A stretch of 64,000 bases of DNA from Acorus gramineus (taxonomy: Eukaryota > Streptophyta > Magnoliopsida > Acorales > Acoraceae), in the NCBI GenBank assembly GCA_030737835.1, contig CM060847.1, forward strand, positions 19,225,246-19,289,245, read 5' to 3'. Below are positions 32,965 to 45,035 of this stretch, piece by piece (within the stretch, counting starts at the first letter, position 1; the number at the start of each line of letters is the position of its first letter). A program made the translations under genes and the position numbers. The notes beneath the pieces were generated by a model that worked only from the letters and a program-made list of their open reading frames with translations, was not told the origin of the DNA and ran no database searches.

Positions 32965-35900
32965 TTAATTAGATTCATTATCAATCCAAGTTCCCTCACA
33001 ATCAACTCGCATATAAGATGTTGATGAATCATCAGTTAATGGGTCGATCGTGTCAACATCGGGCAATCCTTTAGTGAAGGCATGATCGCCTATTACACCA
33101 TCACAAACATCACGATCATCATCCATGTCTCCATTATCTTTTTGAGGAGTTGATAAACTATTGACCATCTTTGATCAAGCTGATGTTGCTTGTAATTACT
33201 TGATTGGCTTGGGAAGCTAAAATAAAAGGATCAGCTTTGTGACCAAATCTTCCAAGATTAATTAATACAAAACTGAGCTCATCTATTCTAACACCATTAT
33301 TGTTGTCAACCCAATCACACTTGAATAATGGAATCTTGAATAGATTATAATCGAGTTGCCATATCTCTGTAATAACGCCATAATAAGACATGTCGGCAAG
33401 TATTGGATTGTTATCTTTTGCACTAGATATATGAAATGATGTGGCCACTAAACTGACTCCACTATTTTGGTTCACTCTTGATTTATCACGATCAGTTGTG
33501 TGAAAATGACATCCATTAATGATGTATCCATGGAATTTTAATACTTGAAATCGAGGTCCATTTGCAATCGACTTCAAGGTCTTCGAGATGGTCTTATTTG
33601 ATTCCTTCAATTCATCTACAACTTGTGCATGTATGTCAAGCATACTAACTAACTTATTATATTTAAATTGTACATCTTACCAAATTATATAATAATTTAC
33701 CTTTTCATGTAGCCAATAAACAAAGGTGCGACTATGTTCATCTTGTAGCCATTTTTGTCTTTTAGATTGTTGAGGATTTTGTCGCCTCAGCCAATTCATA
33801 TGTTCGCTGTTTAGTTATGAATAAAGATAATATTGTGAGATATAACATCAATTACTATACAATATATTTGATTTAAGAAATTATAAGTCATGAAAACTCC
33901 TTACTCAATGTATGGTTGGACCTTATCAATGTTTTGGGTAACATAATGGTGTACTTGCAACCATTCCGTACGGTCAATGGAAACTACCCAACTCCAAGGC
34001 AAAGGCTTGCCAATCTCCATGTCTTCAGACGTGTTCTTTTTAACTTGTGAAATCCCAATTGCATCAACATCCTTCATGTATTCTGTGCAGAATTCAAGAG
34101 TTTCTTCTGCAATATAGCATTCGGCTATACAACCGTCCGGACGATTACGGTTACGTACATATCCCTTTAGCACTTTCATATACCTCACGAATGGGTACAT
34201 CCATCGAAAGTGAATAGGTCCACAAAGGTGGACTTCTCTGATGAGGTGAACCATTAGATGAACCATGATATCAAAAAATGATGGTGGAAAATATTTTTCA
34301 CGCAGGCATAGCGTGATCACAATATCTTTTTGGATTTCATCTAATCTCGAAACATCCACCACCTTGCTGCAAAGAGCATTGAAGAAGAAGCATAATCTTG
34401 TAATGGTGTATCTCACATGGCTAGGCAACACTGATCGTATTGCAAGAGGGAGCAATTGTTGCATGAGTACATGACAATCATGAGACTTAAGACCATACAG
34501 CTTCAAATCTTGCATTGAGAGTAGGCTTCTGATATTTGAAAAGTACCCTTCTGGAACTTTGATATCCATTAATGTTTTGCAAAATCTTTTTTTCTCGTCC
34601 CTCGACAATGCATAACAAGCTGGGTGAAATATATGTTCTTCTACCATCAAGCTTCGGTGCCAATTCATTCCTTAAACCCATATCTATGAGGTCTTCGCGA
34701 GAATTTAAATTATCCCCTGTCTTCCTAGGAATATTGAGCAAGGTACTTATGATGTTTTCACAAACATTCTTTTCAATGTGCATAACATCCAGGTTTTGTC
34801 GAACATGCAAATGCTTCCACTACTCGAGATCAATTAATATTGACTTCTTCTACCAACAATTAACCCCTTCAGCAACCCTTGTTCTAGGATTTCCACCTTT
34901 TCCCCACGATGCCTCAATCCCTTCAATCTTTTTAAAGATTTCCTCTCCACTTAAAGGTTTTGGAGCAATGTTGAACTCCTGAGAATTATCAAAAGCTTTT
35001 CTTTGATTCCGATATGGATGATGATGTGGAAGAAATCTACGATGGCCAGTATATGCATTCTTTCGGCTATACTTCAATCTAATAGAATATGTCTCTTCGC
35101 TACATATTGGACAAGCATAATAACCTTTCAGGGTACAACCACACATGTAATCGTATGAAGGGAAATCATTGATTGTCCATAGAAGTATAGCTTTCAAAGT
35201 AAAGTATTGTTGTCGGTAAGCATCATAAGTTTCAATGCCAACCCCCCGAAGAATTTTTAAATCATCAATTAATGGTGTTAAATACACATCAATATCATTA
35301 CCAGGTTGACGAGATCCCGATATCAGCTATTGATAGCATCATTTCATACATAACTATGGAGGAAAGTTATAAGTAATCATTATAATTGGCCAACAACTAT
35401 ATCTATTGGTGAGTGAACCATGTGGATTTATGCCATCTGCTGAAATCGCCAATCAAGGATTTCTTGATTCTGATGCAAAATCTGGCCACATATAATCAAT
35501 CAATTTCCATGATGGGGAATCTACTGGATGACACAATTGACCATCAAGATCTATTTTCGACGAGCATGCCATGTTAAACCTTTAGCTATTTTTGCAGACT
35601 GGAACATTCTTTTAAACCTTGGAATGGGTGGAAAGTACCATAAAACTTTTGCAGGCACACCCTTTTTTTTTCATTTGGTTTTTTATTTTCTTTCCATCTG
35701 GATACCCCACAAGTGGGACAAGCACTTAAGTCCTTAAATTCCTTTCTGTATAGTATGCAATCATTCCGGCATGCATGTATTTTCTCATAGTCTATTCCCA
35801 ACGCATTCAATGTCTTCTTAGCCTCGTACATGGATAAGGGCATCTCATTTTTTTCTAGCAACATCTCAGCCAAAAATTGAATAAGTTTTGAAAAGCATTT

Positions 35901-36387
35901 GTCAAACCATCCATTCCTCACTTTCACAGCATACAATTTGGCCAAAGTAGACAACTTTGTAAATTTTGTGCATCCTGGATACAATAGTTTTTGGCATCTT
36001 CAAGTATGTCCTTAAACAAATCGGGATCAACTGTGTAATTATCATGTGCTGCTTCAACCATTTTGATTGTATTATTAGCAACTTCATCCAAAGGATTTTC
36101 AAACTCCCCATGAGATGCATTTTGAATGTTTATTCTACTTGTAGTTTGTCCTATAGGTACTCTTTCTCCATGCCAGACCCACGTCCGATAACCTGAATGA
36201 AAACCATTAAAAAATAGATGGCCTTTTATATTAACAGGTGTATGGAATTGTAAGTTCCACACCGTCTACATGGACAACGCATTGTATCGCTCTTACCCAC
36301 ATGGACCATTGCAAAATTTAGAAATGATTCAACTCCTGTAGAATATTCTAATGATCTTCTATCCTTAAACACCAAAGAATTATCCAT
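32965..36387 (-). pseudogene. TNP2-like CACTA transposase, degenerate
   Basis: The ATG at 36387 opens the transposase-associated N-terminus (MDNSLVFKDRRSLEYSTGVE, with the Cys-rich RCPCRRCG). Then, in broken frames: NGWFDKCFSKLIQFLAEMLL and MYEAKKTLNALGIDYEKIHA with CPTCG (36000-35590); YLTPLIDDLKILRGVGIETY and LLWTINDFPSYDYMCGCTLK (35290-34850); NLDVMHIEKNVCENIISTLL (34810-34690); the DUF4218-like part KVPEGYFSNIRSLL...LMQQLLPLAIRSVL (34590-33900); and the DUF4216-like part (33640-33170) ending DPFILASQANQV. At least five frame breaks or stops separate these pieces, and the final break is right after ASQANQV. The order and content are those of plant TNP2 (Transposase_21). It is not expected to be active. 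Confidence 0.88.
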
Positions 36388-36439
36388 TTTGATTTGACAA
36401 TTGAATTTTTCTTGAATCCAAACAATCTAGATAAAATAT

Positions 36440-37630
36440 TTAGATAAAATAGAAAAAGAATAAGAACTTTCCCACTTTAAAAAAAATAGACAAACCCATA
36501 TCATCCAGTTTGCCTATAGACACCAAGTTACACCTCATATCAGATGCATATAAAATAGACTCTAAATCAAGAGAGCGTCCACCATGAAACTTCAAAACAT
36601 ACGAGCCAACTCCCAGAACAGCTGCTCGTTGATTGTTCCCCATGTAGACATACATCTCCTCCTCTTTAAGCTTCTTTAGATCTAGAAACCCCTGCAAGGT
36701 CTTGGAAATGTGAATTGTACAACCAGAATCCAACCACCAAGTGTTAGATGGTACATCCACATAATTAATCTCTGTGCAAACAAAGGAATTTACAATACCT
36801 TGCCCAAGGGACTTCTGTTTCTTCTTCAATTTAGGACATTCAGCTTTAAAATGTCCTGGCTGCTTGCAATAGAAGCAAACCCTTTGGTCTGGCTTCTGTT
36901 CCTTCTTTTGGGATCCAAAATTCTTTTTGGACTTCCCAGATTTCTTGAACTTTTTCTTCTTCATGGGTTGCTTCCCTTTGGCATCAGTAACTACAAGGTG
37001 TGCATATTCATTCTTGTTTCGAGCTTGACGCTCTTCTTCAAGAACACAGTGATTCAACAATTCATCCAATGTCCACTTCAAATCACTTGTATTATAATTG
37101 ATCTGGAAGCTTTCGTAGGATCTTGGGAGGCTATTGAGAATAACATGACAAATATAATCTTCATCAAGTTTACTCCCCAAAGAAGCCAATTCATTGCTGT
37201 AGCCAATCATTCTCAGAATGTGCTCTTTAACACTCTCACCAAAAGCCAGTTTCAAGTTGTGGAATTTCTGAAACACTGCTTGCTTCTTGGCTTTGGAGGT
37301 CCCAGCAAACCTCTGTTCTATGTGATCCAACAAATCTTTGGCATACTTAAATTCTTGTAAGCTGTTCCGAAAAACTGGGCTCACAAAATTCAGAATAAAA
37401 TGCGTAGTCATTTTGTTGGGTTTCAACCATTTCTCATAATACTCATATCTTGCTGCTGGAGCATTCAGAGGTGGTTCAGGTGGGACTCCATCCGTAATTG
37501 CAATGTCAAAATCATGAAATGATAACAACATCATGATCTTTCCTTTCCATTCTCTGAAGTTCGATCCCGAGAGAGGCTCGATGGAAAAAATTCCAGACAT
37601 CATCATAGCTGGATTCATGACTAAACACAA
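36440..37630 (-). pseudogene. Copia gag-protease (5' part of polyprotein)
   Basis: A continuous minus-strand ORF of about 396 codons. It has a UBN2/gag region (FREWKGKIMMLLSFHDFDIA, LDHIEQRFAGTSKAKK, LPRSYESFQI), a Lys-rich linker, and a CCHC zinc knuckle CFYCKQPGHFKAEC. The aspartic protease start is WWLDSGCTIHI with MGNNQRAAVLGVGS. It belongs to the Ty1/copia polyprotein of plants. The ORF ends in random residues after GLSIFFKVG, where CACTA sequence begins, so integrase and RT are missing. The preserved part has no internal stop, so truncation is probably more recent than the decay of the neighbouring CACTA genes. Confidence 0.9.
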
Positions 37631-37869
37631 ATATCCATATGTATGATTTAGAATCTAACACAATCAAGATATCATACACAAATATGGATTATCATACAAG
37701 ACAAGATCAATAAAATCAAACATGATCTCATAGTATTTTCTTCAGACTCCACCTTTGGGTGGTTGCCCTTGGATCTATTGAAATACCCCAAACACACAAG
37801 TAAATTATGCACCTCACAGGTCTAGCAAGAAACGTGAGCCTTTGGGCACTCCGTTCTCACTTTACTATA

Positions 37870-40800
37870 TGTTATATATGTGTCACTTTTTGCCTTCTGA
37901 TAACCATTGAGACATTCTGGTAGTTTTTTAGTTTTTTCGTTTTTCGATCGGAACAGCTAAAATTTTGGACTATTAGCTATCGTCCTGAGCTAGAGGACTC
38001 CGATTGAAAATCCAACTGCGTATTATGTGTCCTGGTGCCATTCTAAGCCACTCACGAAAATTTTATCGAATTCCGGTAACGTTTCTGAAATTTCACAGTT
38101 CCGGGGCGTATCCGGGTTTTGACCGAGCGAGAAGTCATTGGGAGAGTTGACTTGGTCAAAGTGGGCCCATGACTTGGTCAAAGTGGGCCCATGACTTGGT
38201 CAACCCTTTTTGTTTTTATTTGTGGTTGGGTTGACCCAAGTCAAAACCCACTTAACTCATCTAATCATGCCTTAAGCCCTAATTAATCTTGTTTACCCTA
38301 ATTCAAGTGAGTGTTGACTTATTTAATGTGAAAGCTAAAAAGGTTCCTCACTATTCATCATCTTCTCCCTTGGAATTTCTCTCTCCCCCCTCTCTCTTTT
38401 TCTTAGTTTTGAGCCACCTAGGATGCTTGAAGCTTAAAACTCAAAACATAGAAAGGTTAGATCCGGTCCCGATCTACACCCCGGTGTTTTCGGATTCGAA
38501 TTCCGAGGTGTTTAGCCCCTTCTCCCCCTCTCTTTTCTCCCCTGATTTGAGCCATTTCGAGGGCTAAGGAAGAGCTTGGCGGTGGAGGTCTTTGGGGAGG
38601 TGTTTCGGTGCGCGGAGAGCAACCGAACTTCCCTTCCTTCCCTTGGTAAGCTCTTTTTCCTTCTTTTTTTGGCTTAGATGCTTGTTAGGAGGGTGGTTTT
38701 GAGGTTGGGTGGTGGTCGGCGGCTGTGGGTGGCTGTAGGTGGTGGTTGGGAGGCGGTTGGAGGCCATTGGTGGCCGGTGGTTGGTGGTAGAGGAACTCAG
38801 GCAGGGAGGTTGGTTGTCTCGGGCAACAGGCAGCACGGGCGCAGCAGGCGTGCAGTGGCAGGGCGCGCGCGGGCGTGCGCTCGGGCGGCGTGCTGGGCGT
38901 GCTGGGTGTGCTGGGCGAGGGTGCTGGGCGCTGGGCGCTGAGCACCGTGCAGGAGCATGCGCGCGGGGCGCTGGGCAAGGGCGCAGGCGTGCGCGCGGTG
39001 AGGAGAGCAGTGGGTGCGAGCGGGCGGGTGCGCGTGCGGGGCGCTGCGCTGGGGCGCAGTGCGCACGGGTGCACCCGGGGGGGCGAGCGGCTGGTCGAAG
39101 GGTGATGCGCGTGGTGCGCGCGGGGTGGGGCGCTGGGCGCGGGGCGTACGGCGTGCACGCAGGCTGCTGCGCTGGGGCGTAGTGAGAGCGCGGTGCACCC
39201 GGGGAGCTCGGCGGCGTGTCCTGGCGTGCGGGCAGGGGCTCGGCAGGGCGCCTGGGCTCGCGGGCTGGGGCGCGGCGGTGCATCCGGGGGCGGGTGGTTG
39301 CCGGTGGTGCGGGGGTGAATCGGGTTGCTCGGGCTAGCGTGCGCACGGGCCGTATGTACGTTTGCCCGAGTGTTGGGTACTTTTAGAGTATTTTTGTGTA
39401 TTTTTGTGGTACTTGTGGATTTTACTCACCAAGTTGATACCCTGTCTTGCAGATCTTGACGGACGGTCGCGCGACGACCCGACTTCCGGTGAGTGGGACA
39501 ATCCAACCCAGTTGGGAGGCGCTATATGCACTTGGGCGTATATCGTCCTCCCCTGGGGCACCATAGATTAATATTAACCTGTTTAATATGTAATCCATGC
39601 AAGCATGATTGATATGTAGTATGCATGCTACCCTAGACTGTGTATGTTAGGGACTTGCACCCTTAGGTTGTGTAAGAGCCATGCATCTTGTCACCGTGTT
39701 ATCATGCTAGGAAAGCCTCGGCCTTTGTATGCGTCCTATTAGTTTAATTTGTTAAATTAAATGCAACCGGTAATATTTATGCATGCCTTAGGGAATATTA
39801 AGGGGCCTTGCGAGGTCAACATTGAGACCCGGGCTAGGGTGCTCCGTGTTCCTTGTTTGGTTGTCGGGATGTCCTATATCGGGACCTCATGGTGCCCTCC
39901 CAAGGTTTCTTTTCCCGTTTATACTAATGCATGTTCCCCGCATCTTGGTTATGCGCCCTGGAGGAATTCGGATGAATTCAAGACACTAGAGTTGTAGAGA
40001 TGTGTAGTCAGCGGATCCGAGTGGATCATATGCGTGTGGGTAGGCTGTTTCTCTTCCCTTCGTTGGATCCGTGTAGGAACTCCTCAGCGTTAGACAGGCT
40101 ATCCTGACAGAGGGCTCCCATCAGTAGGCACCTCCTGATCTTGGACTCGGACTGTGCTGAATGTGGGACATCAGGCAAGCTACGGTGTGGAGGAGAGGCT
40201 ATCGGTGGACCAAGGACGATTAACAGCCTAGTCAGTCCCAATATCCTATGTCACCTGTTGAGGGGTGAGGGTGAGGGTGTATGGATGTGTATGGATGATT
40301 ATAAGTCCCAATATCCTATGTCACCTGTTGAGGGGTGAGGGTGAGGGTGTATGGATGTGTATGGATGATTATCAGTCCCAATATCCTATGTCACCTATTG
40401 AGGGGTGAGGGTGAGGGTGAGGGTGTATGGATGTGTATGGATGATTATAAGTCCCAATATCCTATGTCACCTATTTGAGGGGTGAGGGTGAGGGTGTGGT
40501 GGTTCGGCGATGTACGAACTACTGGATTTATGTTGATTATTTGTGGTTGATATATAGCTGTGATGCATGGGTTGTGCTGTTCACTGAGCGTGTGGCTCAC
40601 CCCTCGCATAATTGTTTTTCCAGTGATTACTGAGGAGGATTTGAAGGAGGAGCTCCCTGAGCGACTGCACCAGTAGCGGAGTAGCGCTACGTCCCGCGAG
40701 TTTCTGAGGCCATCAGCATCCTTCCTTGTTATTGTATGTATATATTTCTGTGCTTGGGCACCCAGTTGTGTATTATTTGGATGTATTATGTATATTGGCT

Positions 40801-41020
40801 CTCACAGGACGTTTGATTATGTATCGAGTCTGTAGTATGTTTTTGGATTACAGACTCTGTCTTTTAGCTTCCGCTTTTGGTGTATATATCATGTCAGCCC
40901 TGCTTTGTAGTCTGTGTTGTCATTATAGCTGTTGTGAGAGTATGTTATTGAACTCCTGTTTTTACTGATATCATATATACACTTGCCGCGTCCCGGGGAC
41001 GGCCGCCCTGGGGCGTGACA
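37870..41020 (+). mobile_element. Solo LTR (LTR-C), Ty3/gypsy family, in copia leader
   Basis: Begins TGTTATATATG and ends GGGGCGTGACA; 3151 bp, the same family as 11206-14388 in the opposite orientation. Flanks are CTATA and ATATA (4 of 5 match), consistent with a slightly mutated 5-bp target duplication. There is no internal domain. The GC-rich core spans about 38680-39330. It splits the copia leader between PBS and gag. Confidence 0.9.
40234..40505 (+). repeat. ~70-bp tandem repeat inside LTR-C, four units
   Basis: Units starting AGTCCCAATATCCTATGTCA recur at about 40234, 40304, 40374 and 40450. LTR-B has about two such units (11766-11885, reverse) and LTR-D about one (near 57130). Confidence 0.85.
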
Positions 41021-41868
41021 ATATAAGCCTACATAACTTCTTGTGCCACAACTAGACCTCAAACACATCGGCCACCAACCTTTGGGCTAGTCCCAACATG
41101 CTCAAGACTAATTGCAATTGTTGCACCCTAACATTCATATCAAATACAAAACTTGCCTTTGGGCTCATCTCATACTTAATACAAATGTAGAGTATTTATG
41201 CAACTCTAACATGCATTTAAATACATAATAGCTTATGTGTGCATAACATGATCTAAATAGTTCTTTTAATCATAAGCATGCATGTATTGACTTCAATCAA
41301 GAGAGAACAAATAGTAAGATGGATATCTTACATCACAAAAGTCTCTCTATGAAGAACTAGCATGGCCCAATGCATATTAGAAACATATTTTCACAAAAAT
41401 TGGAGTGCAATAATTGACTAGCTAAACAAGTATGATTTCATAAAGTCAAAATGACAATCAATTATTTTCAAAGCACTCTTATAAACAAATTTAAGCAAAT
41501 ACAAGACTTAAGCTTGCACTAAATTTGTAAAAACATGTGAAAAAGGAACATGTATTTGTTGTTTTAATGATATCACACAAATAGGGCATGAAACAAGCAA
41601 AAAACCTTCTTTGAAGTAATTTAACAAACACCTCATGTGCATGAAAACACACAACAACCATTAAATACTTCATATGGGTTCCATTAAAGAGAAGATTTAA
41701 TCCCAATATTAAAACAACAAATAGAGGGTATTAAAGTATGAAGAACCACACTCAAGTGATATTAGAAAGATTAAACCCTAAGTTAGGGTTTATCCTCAAA
41801 TTCGGATTAGGGTTTTAGTGTGCTCAAACCCTAAACAAAAAATTAAATCCATACTATCAAGATGACCT

Positions 41869-41880
41869 GCTCTGATACCA
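41869..41880 (-). other. Copia primer-binding site
   Basis: The reverse complement reads TGGTATCAGAGC, the site complementary to the 3' end of initiator tRNA-Met, one base inside the 5' LTR. Confidence 0.85.
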
Positions 41881-41881
41881 T

Positions 41882-42442
41882 TGTTGGAGATCTAATGCTT
41901 CATGATTGAAGTCACAAACAAAAAACAGGATCTCATCTTATTGGTATGGAAGAAAAACAAGAATCCATGTAACAAGACATACCTTTGAAACACCTCTTCT
42001 AGCTTGATTTAATGCTTGAGCTTCCCTTTGATTTCATTCAAGTGAACCTGGAGAAGAAATACCAACAGAGGAACCCCCAGGCACCCTTGCTTCTCCTCCT
42101 CTTCTTGATGAGTTGAAAAATGTGTTTTTGTTTCTTTTTCTATACACACTTAAGAAGGATGCAAGGGTGGACCTTTTGATGGGTTCACCATATCAAGGGC
42201 TCATAACATGTCTTCTCATCAAAGACATTGAATTGACCAAAATGCCCTTGCAAACCAAATACACAAATTAAAACTTATAACCTCCCATCAACCATACTCA
42301 TAAACAAATGAGGCAACCTTAATTCACTGCTTAAACACAAATCCCCACTTGTTAAGCTATGCAAGAGTTAAATGTGATTCTCTTAAAACAAAATTCATTT
42401 GAAAAAACTAAACATTGATTTATTAAGCCACAAATACTAACA
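41882..42442 (-). mobile_element. Copia 5' LTR
   Basis: 561 bp; on the + strand TGTTGGAGATC...ACTAACA, that is TG...CA on both strands, adjoining the PBS on its inner side. The outer end abuts TGATTGAATTGTC of the GLP intron. Confidence 0.8.
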
Positions 42443-43076
42443 TGATTGAATTGTCTAAATACATGTAATAATACTTGTATATGGAGAGCTCATTATGTTA
42501 ACTGGGTATTTCATGTTTCCAGTTCTGGTCAATGGATTCGTCTGCAAGAACCCCGTGGATGTGAATGCCGAGGATTTCTTCTTCTCAGGCCTGAACAAGC
42601 CAGGGAACACCAACAACAGACTTGGATCGAACGTCACCGCGGTGGACGTGAATAAGATAGCTGGTCTAAACATTTTGGGCATCTCTCTCTCCCGCATCGA
42701 CTTCGCCCCATACAGGCTCAACCCACCACACACGCACCCCCGAGCAACGCAACGGAGGTACTTACGGTGATTGAGGGCACTCTCCTCGTCGGCTTCGTCA
42801 CTTCCAACCCCCAAAACTGTCTCATCTTCAAAGTCCTCAACGCGGGTGATGTTTTCGTGTTTCCTGAAGTGCTCATTCACTTCAGTTCAACCGTGGACAC
42901 AAGAACGTGGTGGCAATCGCAGGTTTGAGTAGCCAAAACCCCGGTGTGATCACTGTTGCTAATGCGGTGTTTGGATCGAATCCGAAGATCGATGAGAGCA
43001 TTCTCGCCAAGGCGTTTCAGGTGGACAAGAAAGTGATAGACTATCTCCAGAGCCAGTTCTGGATGGACAATAATAA
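42443..43076 (+). pseudogene. GLP5, exon-2 pseudogene
   Basis: Contains the end of the GLP intron and exon 2 from 42523. Exon 1 and the promoter are gone, replaced by the copia LTR. Compared with GLP1, a 5-bp CAACG duplication near 42748 shifts the frame inside cupin box 1, just after the His ligands. One C is lost near 42884, PEG of box 2 is changed (GGG to GTG), and the TAG stop is changed to CAG at the end. Other differences are few, so it was probably functional until recently. Confidence 0.9.
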
Positions 43077-43680
43077 CCAGTGTTTTATTATGTCTATCAT
43101 TTCCTTAATTAAAAAATAACCTTGACGATTATTGTTTCAATAAGCAGAGCATGTATCCACTTGTTTTGCAGTTATTTAAGTAATAAAGAATGTATTTGTT
43201 ATCATAAATTAATATTGGTAATGATCATAATGATACACAGTGTCTAGTGATTGTGTTTATTTATGTTGGTCCGTCTCAGTGAAAAGGAGAACAACAAAGA
43301 AAACAAGAGAAAAAAAAATACTTTCGAATACGAATTTATCTGTTTTACTTACTAAAAATAAAAAAAATTTGCTCAATTTTTTAATATCTTATTTTTATAC
43401 ACCCTTCACCAGTGTTCTGATATGCGGTGTACGGTTTATCAGTGGTTAGGGTATCACAGAGAATATATGCGGTATGAGTGAGTATATGTGGCTATAATAT
43501 TTTATTAATAAAAAATTATTATGTAATGATTTATAAACAATAGATAACAAGATAAGTTTTGAAGACATTACAAATCAGATCTCATTTTCTCTTCCTTTTA
43601 ATCACACATCATGACATTAATGTTATTATTATTATTATTATTATGAATAAGAACATAGTTAATAAAAAAAGATTATTTTA
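43077..43680 (+). other. GLP5 3' flank
   Basis: Matches the GLP1/GLP6 3' flanks up to the ATTATTATT run near 43630. Confidence 0.7.
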
Positions 43681-44099
43681 TTTTATATATGGACGGATAC
43701 TAGTGGTGGTTATTCAATATACTAATTAATTATAATTGTTTAAAAATCCCTATATAAAGTCCATTATAAACTCATCACCCATGTGACTTTTTTGCCGGGT
43801 GGCTTTCTTTCCACTCATACATGGATTCACACTCGTGCACCCAGTCCACGTATGTATTCATTTTATTGAGATATAAAGAGACTGTGAGAGATTGAGAGAG
43901 ACAGAGTTCAAGCGCAGATGAAGACCTTGTTCGGTGGATGGTGATCGAAAGTCTTCGGATCTACGGTGTGGAGAGATAGAGAAGGAGATCGGTGGTCGCT
44001 GCGGTGAAAGTCGGTGGTCGAAGGAGGAGCAGATCGCTGCGGTGGAGGTCAGTAATCGAAGAGGAGGAGCAGCCGAGCAGGGTGTAGCATGCATATAAT
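43681..44099. other. Unrecognised intergenic stretch
   Basis: Has a moderately GC-rich part (about 43900-44090) with repeated GATCG.TGCGGTG and GGTGGTCG motifs. It has a minus-strand ORF without recognisable domains. It could be a 5' gene fragment; identity unknown. Confidence 0.3.
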
Positions 44100-45015
44100 A
44101 ATTTTTTTAATAATTATTAAATAAATTATTTGTGAAATTTACTATGAAATCACAAATAAAAGAGTTATCGTTTAACTTAAAATTTATTAATAAAAGAGTT
44201 ATTAAATAAATCATTTGCATATATAGATATTTCAATCAATCCTATATTGTCAAAATGTGAAACTCCAAAACCAACAATATATCTCGAATGCGTAAAATAA
44301 CGACATTCATGTACAATTTAAATAATTTGGAGGGGAATTGTTAGAAATAACGTATCATCAAGGATATTTTGCTGAAATGTGATTTTTTTAGGGGATACAT
44401 ACACAAAAAATGTTACGAATTATGGATCTTGGGATGCAATCGATCAGGATAAAATTAAACAATTCAAGGAAGGACACAGAATTACGTGGTTCAACAAATT
44501 TTGCCTACGTCATCCATGGAGCATATTAGAGATCAATCAACTATCAACAAGAAGTTTTTACAATGACCACACCGAAAATAAAAATCCTAGAGCCTAATGA
44601 AAAACATGATATGTCCTTTTACAGTGATATCTCATTAATTAAGGGCAACAATGTCAATACACAAAAAAGGACAAACCCCGTCCAACTCTACGTCGCGCCA
44701 ACAATCCTCTAGGCACATCATCATGCTACATAATAAAACAATCTCCCACATAGAGACTGAATTAAAAGTAAAAAACTTCTATCAAAATGATCAATCTATA
44801 ATCTTGTGTGCTCATCCTTGCCCTCAAGCTAGAAGATCAACTAAAGGTACGCACAGCTCCAGTTTTTCTATGGTCACTGTCTTAATCATCATGTTTGCTG
44901 GATTCTTGCTTTCTTGGATATTTTCAAGCAATATAGACTCCCACATCCAAAAGCGTCCTGATGAAGTGATGTTGACTGATGAAGTGATGTTGAAGTCCTA
45001 TATGGTTGGTGTCAA
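44100..45015. repeat. Dispersed repeat, left part shared with 54540-55067
   Basis: 44100-44600 matches 54555-55067 and 44640-45010 matches 7831-8160. In the other copy the Ty3 element at 55068 is inserted at the CCTAAT.AAAAA point that is uninterrupted here. Confidence 0.7.
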
Positions 45016-45035
45016 TACTACAAAAAAGGTCAAAA

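Larger units (their letters stand above)
29871..36430 (-). mobile_element. CACTA (En/Spm) transposon, copy 1, degenerate
   Basis: A minus-strand element carrying a TNP2 transposase region (32965-36387) and a second gene with Transposase_24 and Ulp1-like domains (30130-32850). No CACTA terminal inverted repeat was found at either side, so both ends look truncated. The right side runs into copia sequence at about 36430-36465. A deletion derivative of the same family is at 45016-48168. Confidence 0.8.
36440..42442 (-). mobile_element. Truncated Ty1/copia element with nested solo LTR
   Basis: Read on the minus strand: 5' LTR (42442-41882), primer-binding site, leader (41868-41021), nested gypsy solo LTR (41020-37870), rest of the leader, then gag-protease to about 36440. 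The 3' half and 3' LTR are absent. The LTR outer end lies within GLP5 intron sequence, so the copia inserted into a GLP gene. Confidence 0.85.

Noticed and set aside
43858..44094. Minus-strand ORF of 78 codons with Ser/Pro/Arg-rich product
   Set aside because: No domain, no conserved start context and no second copy; kept only as unrecognised sequence.
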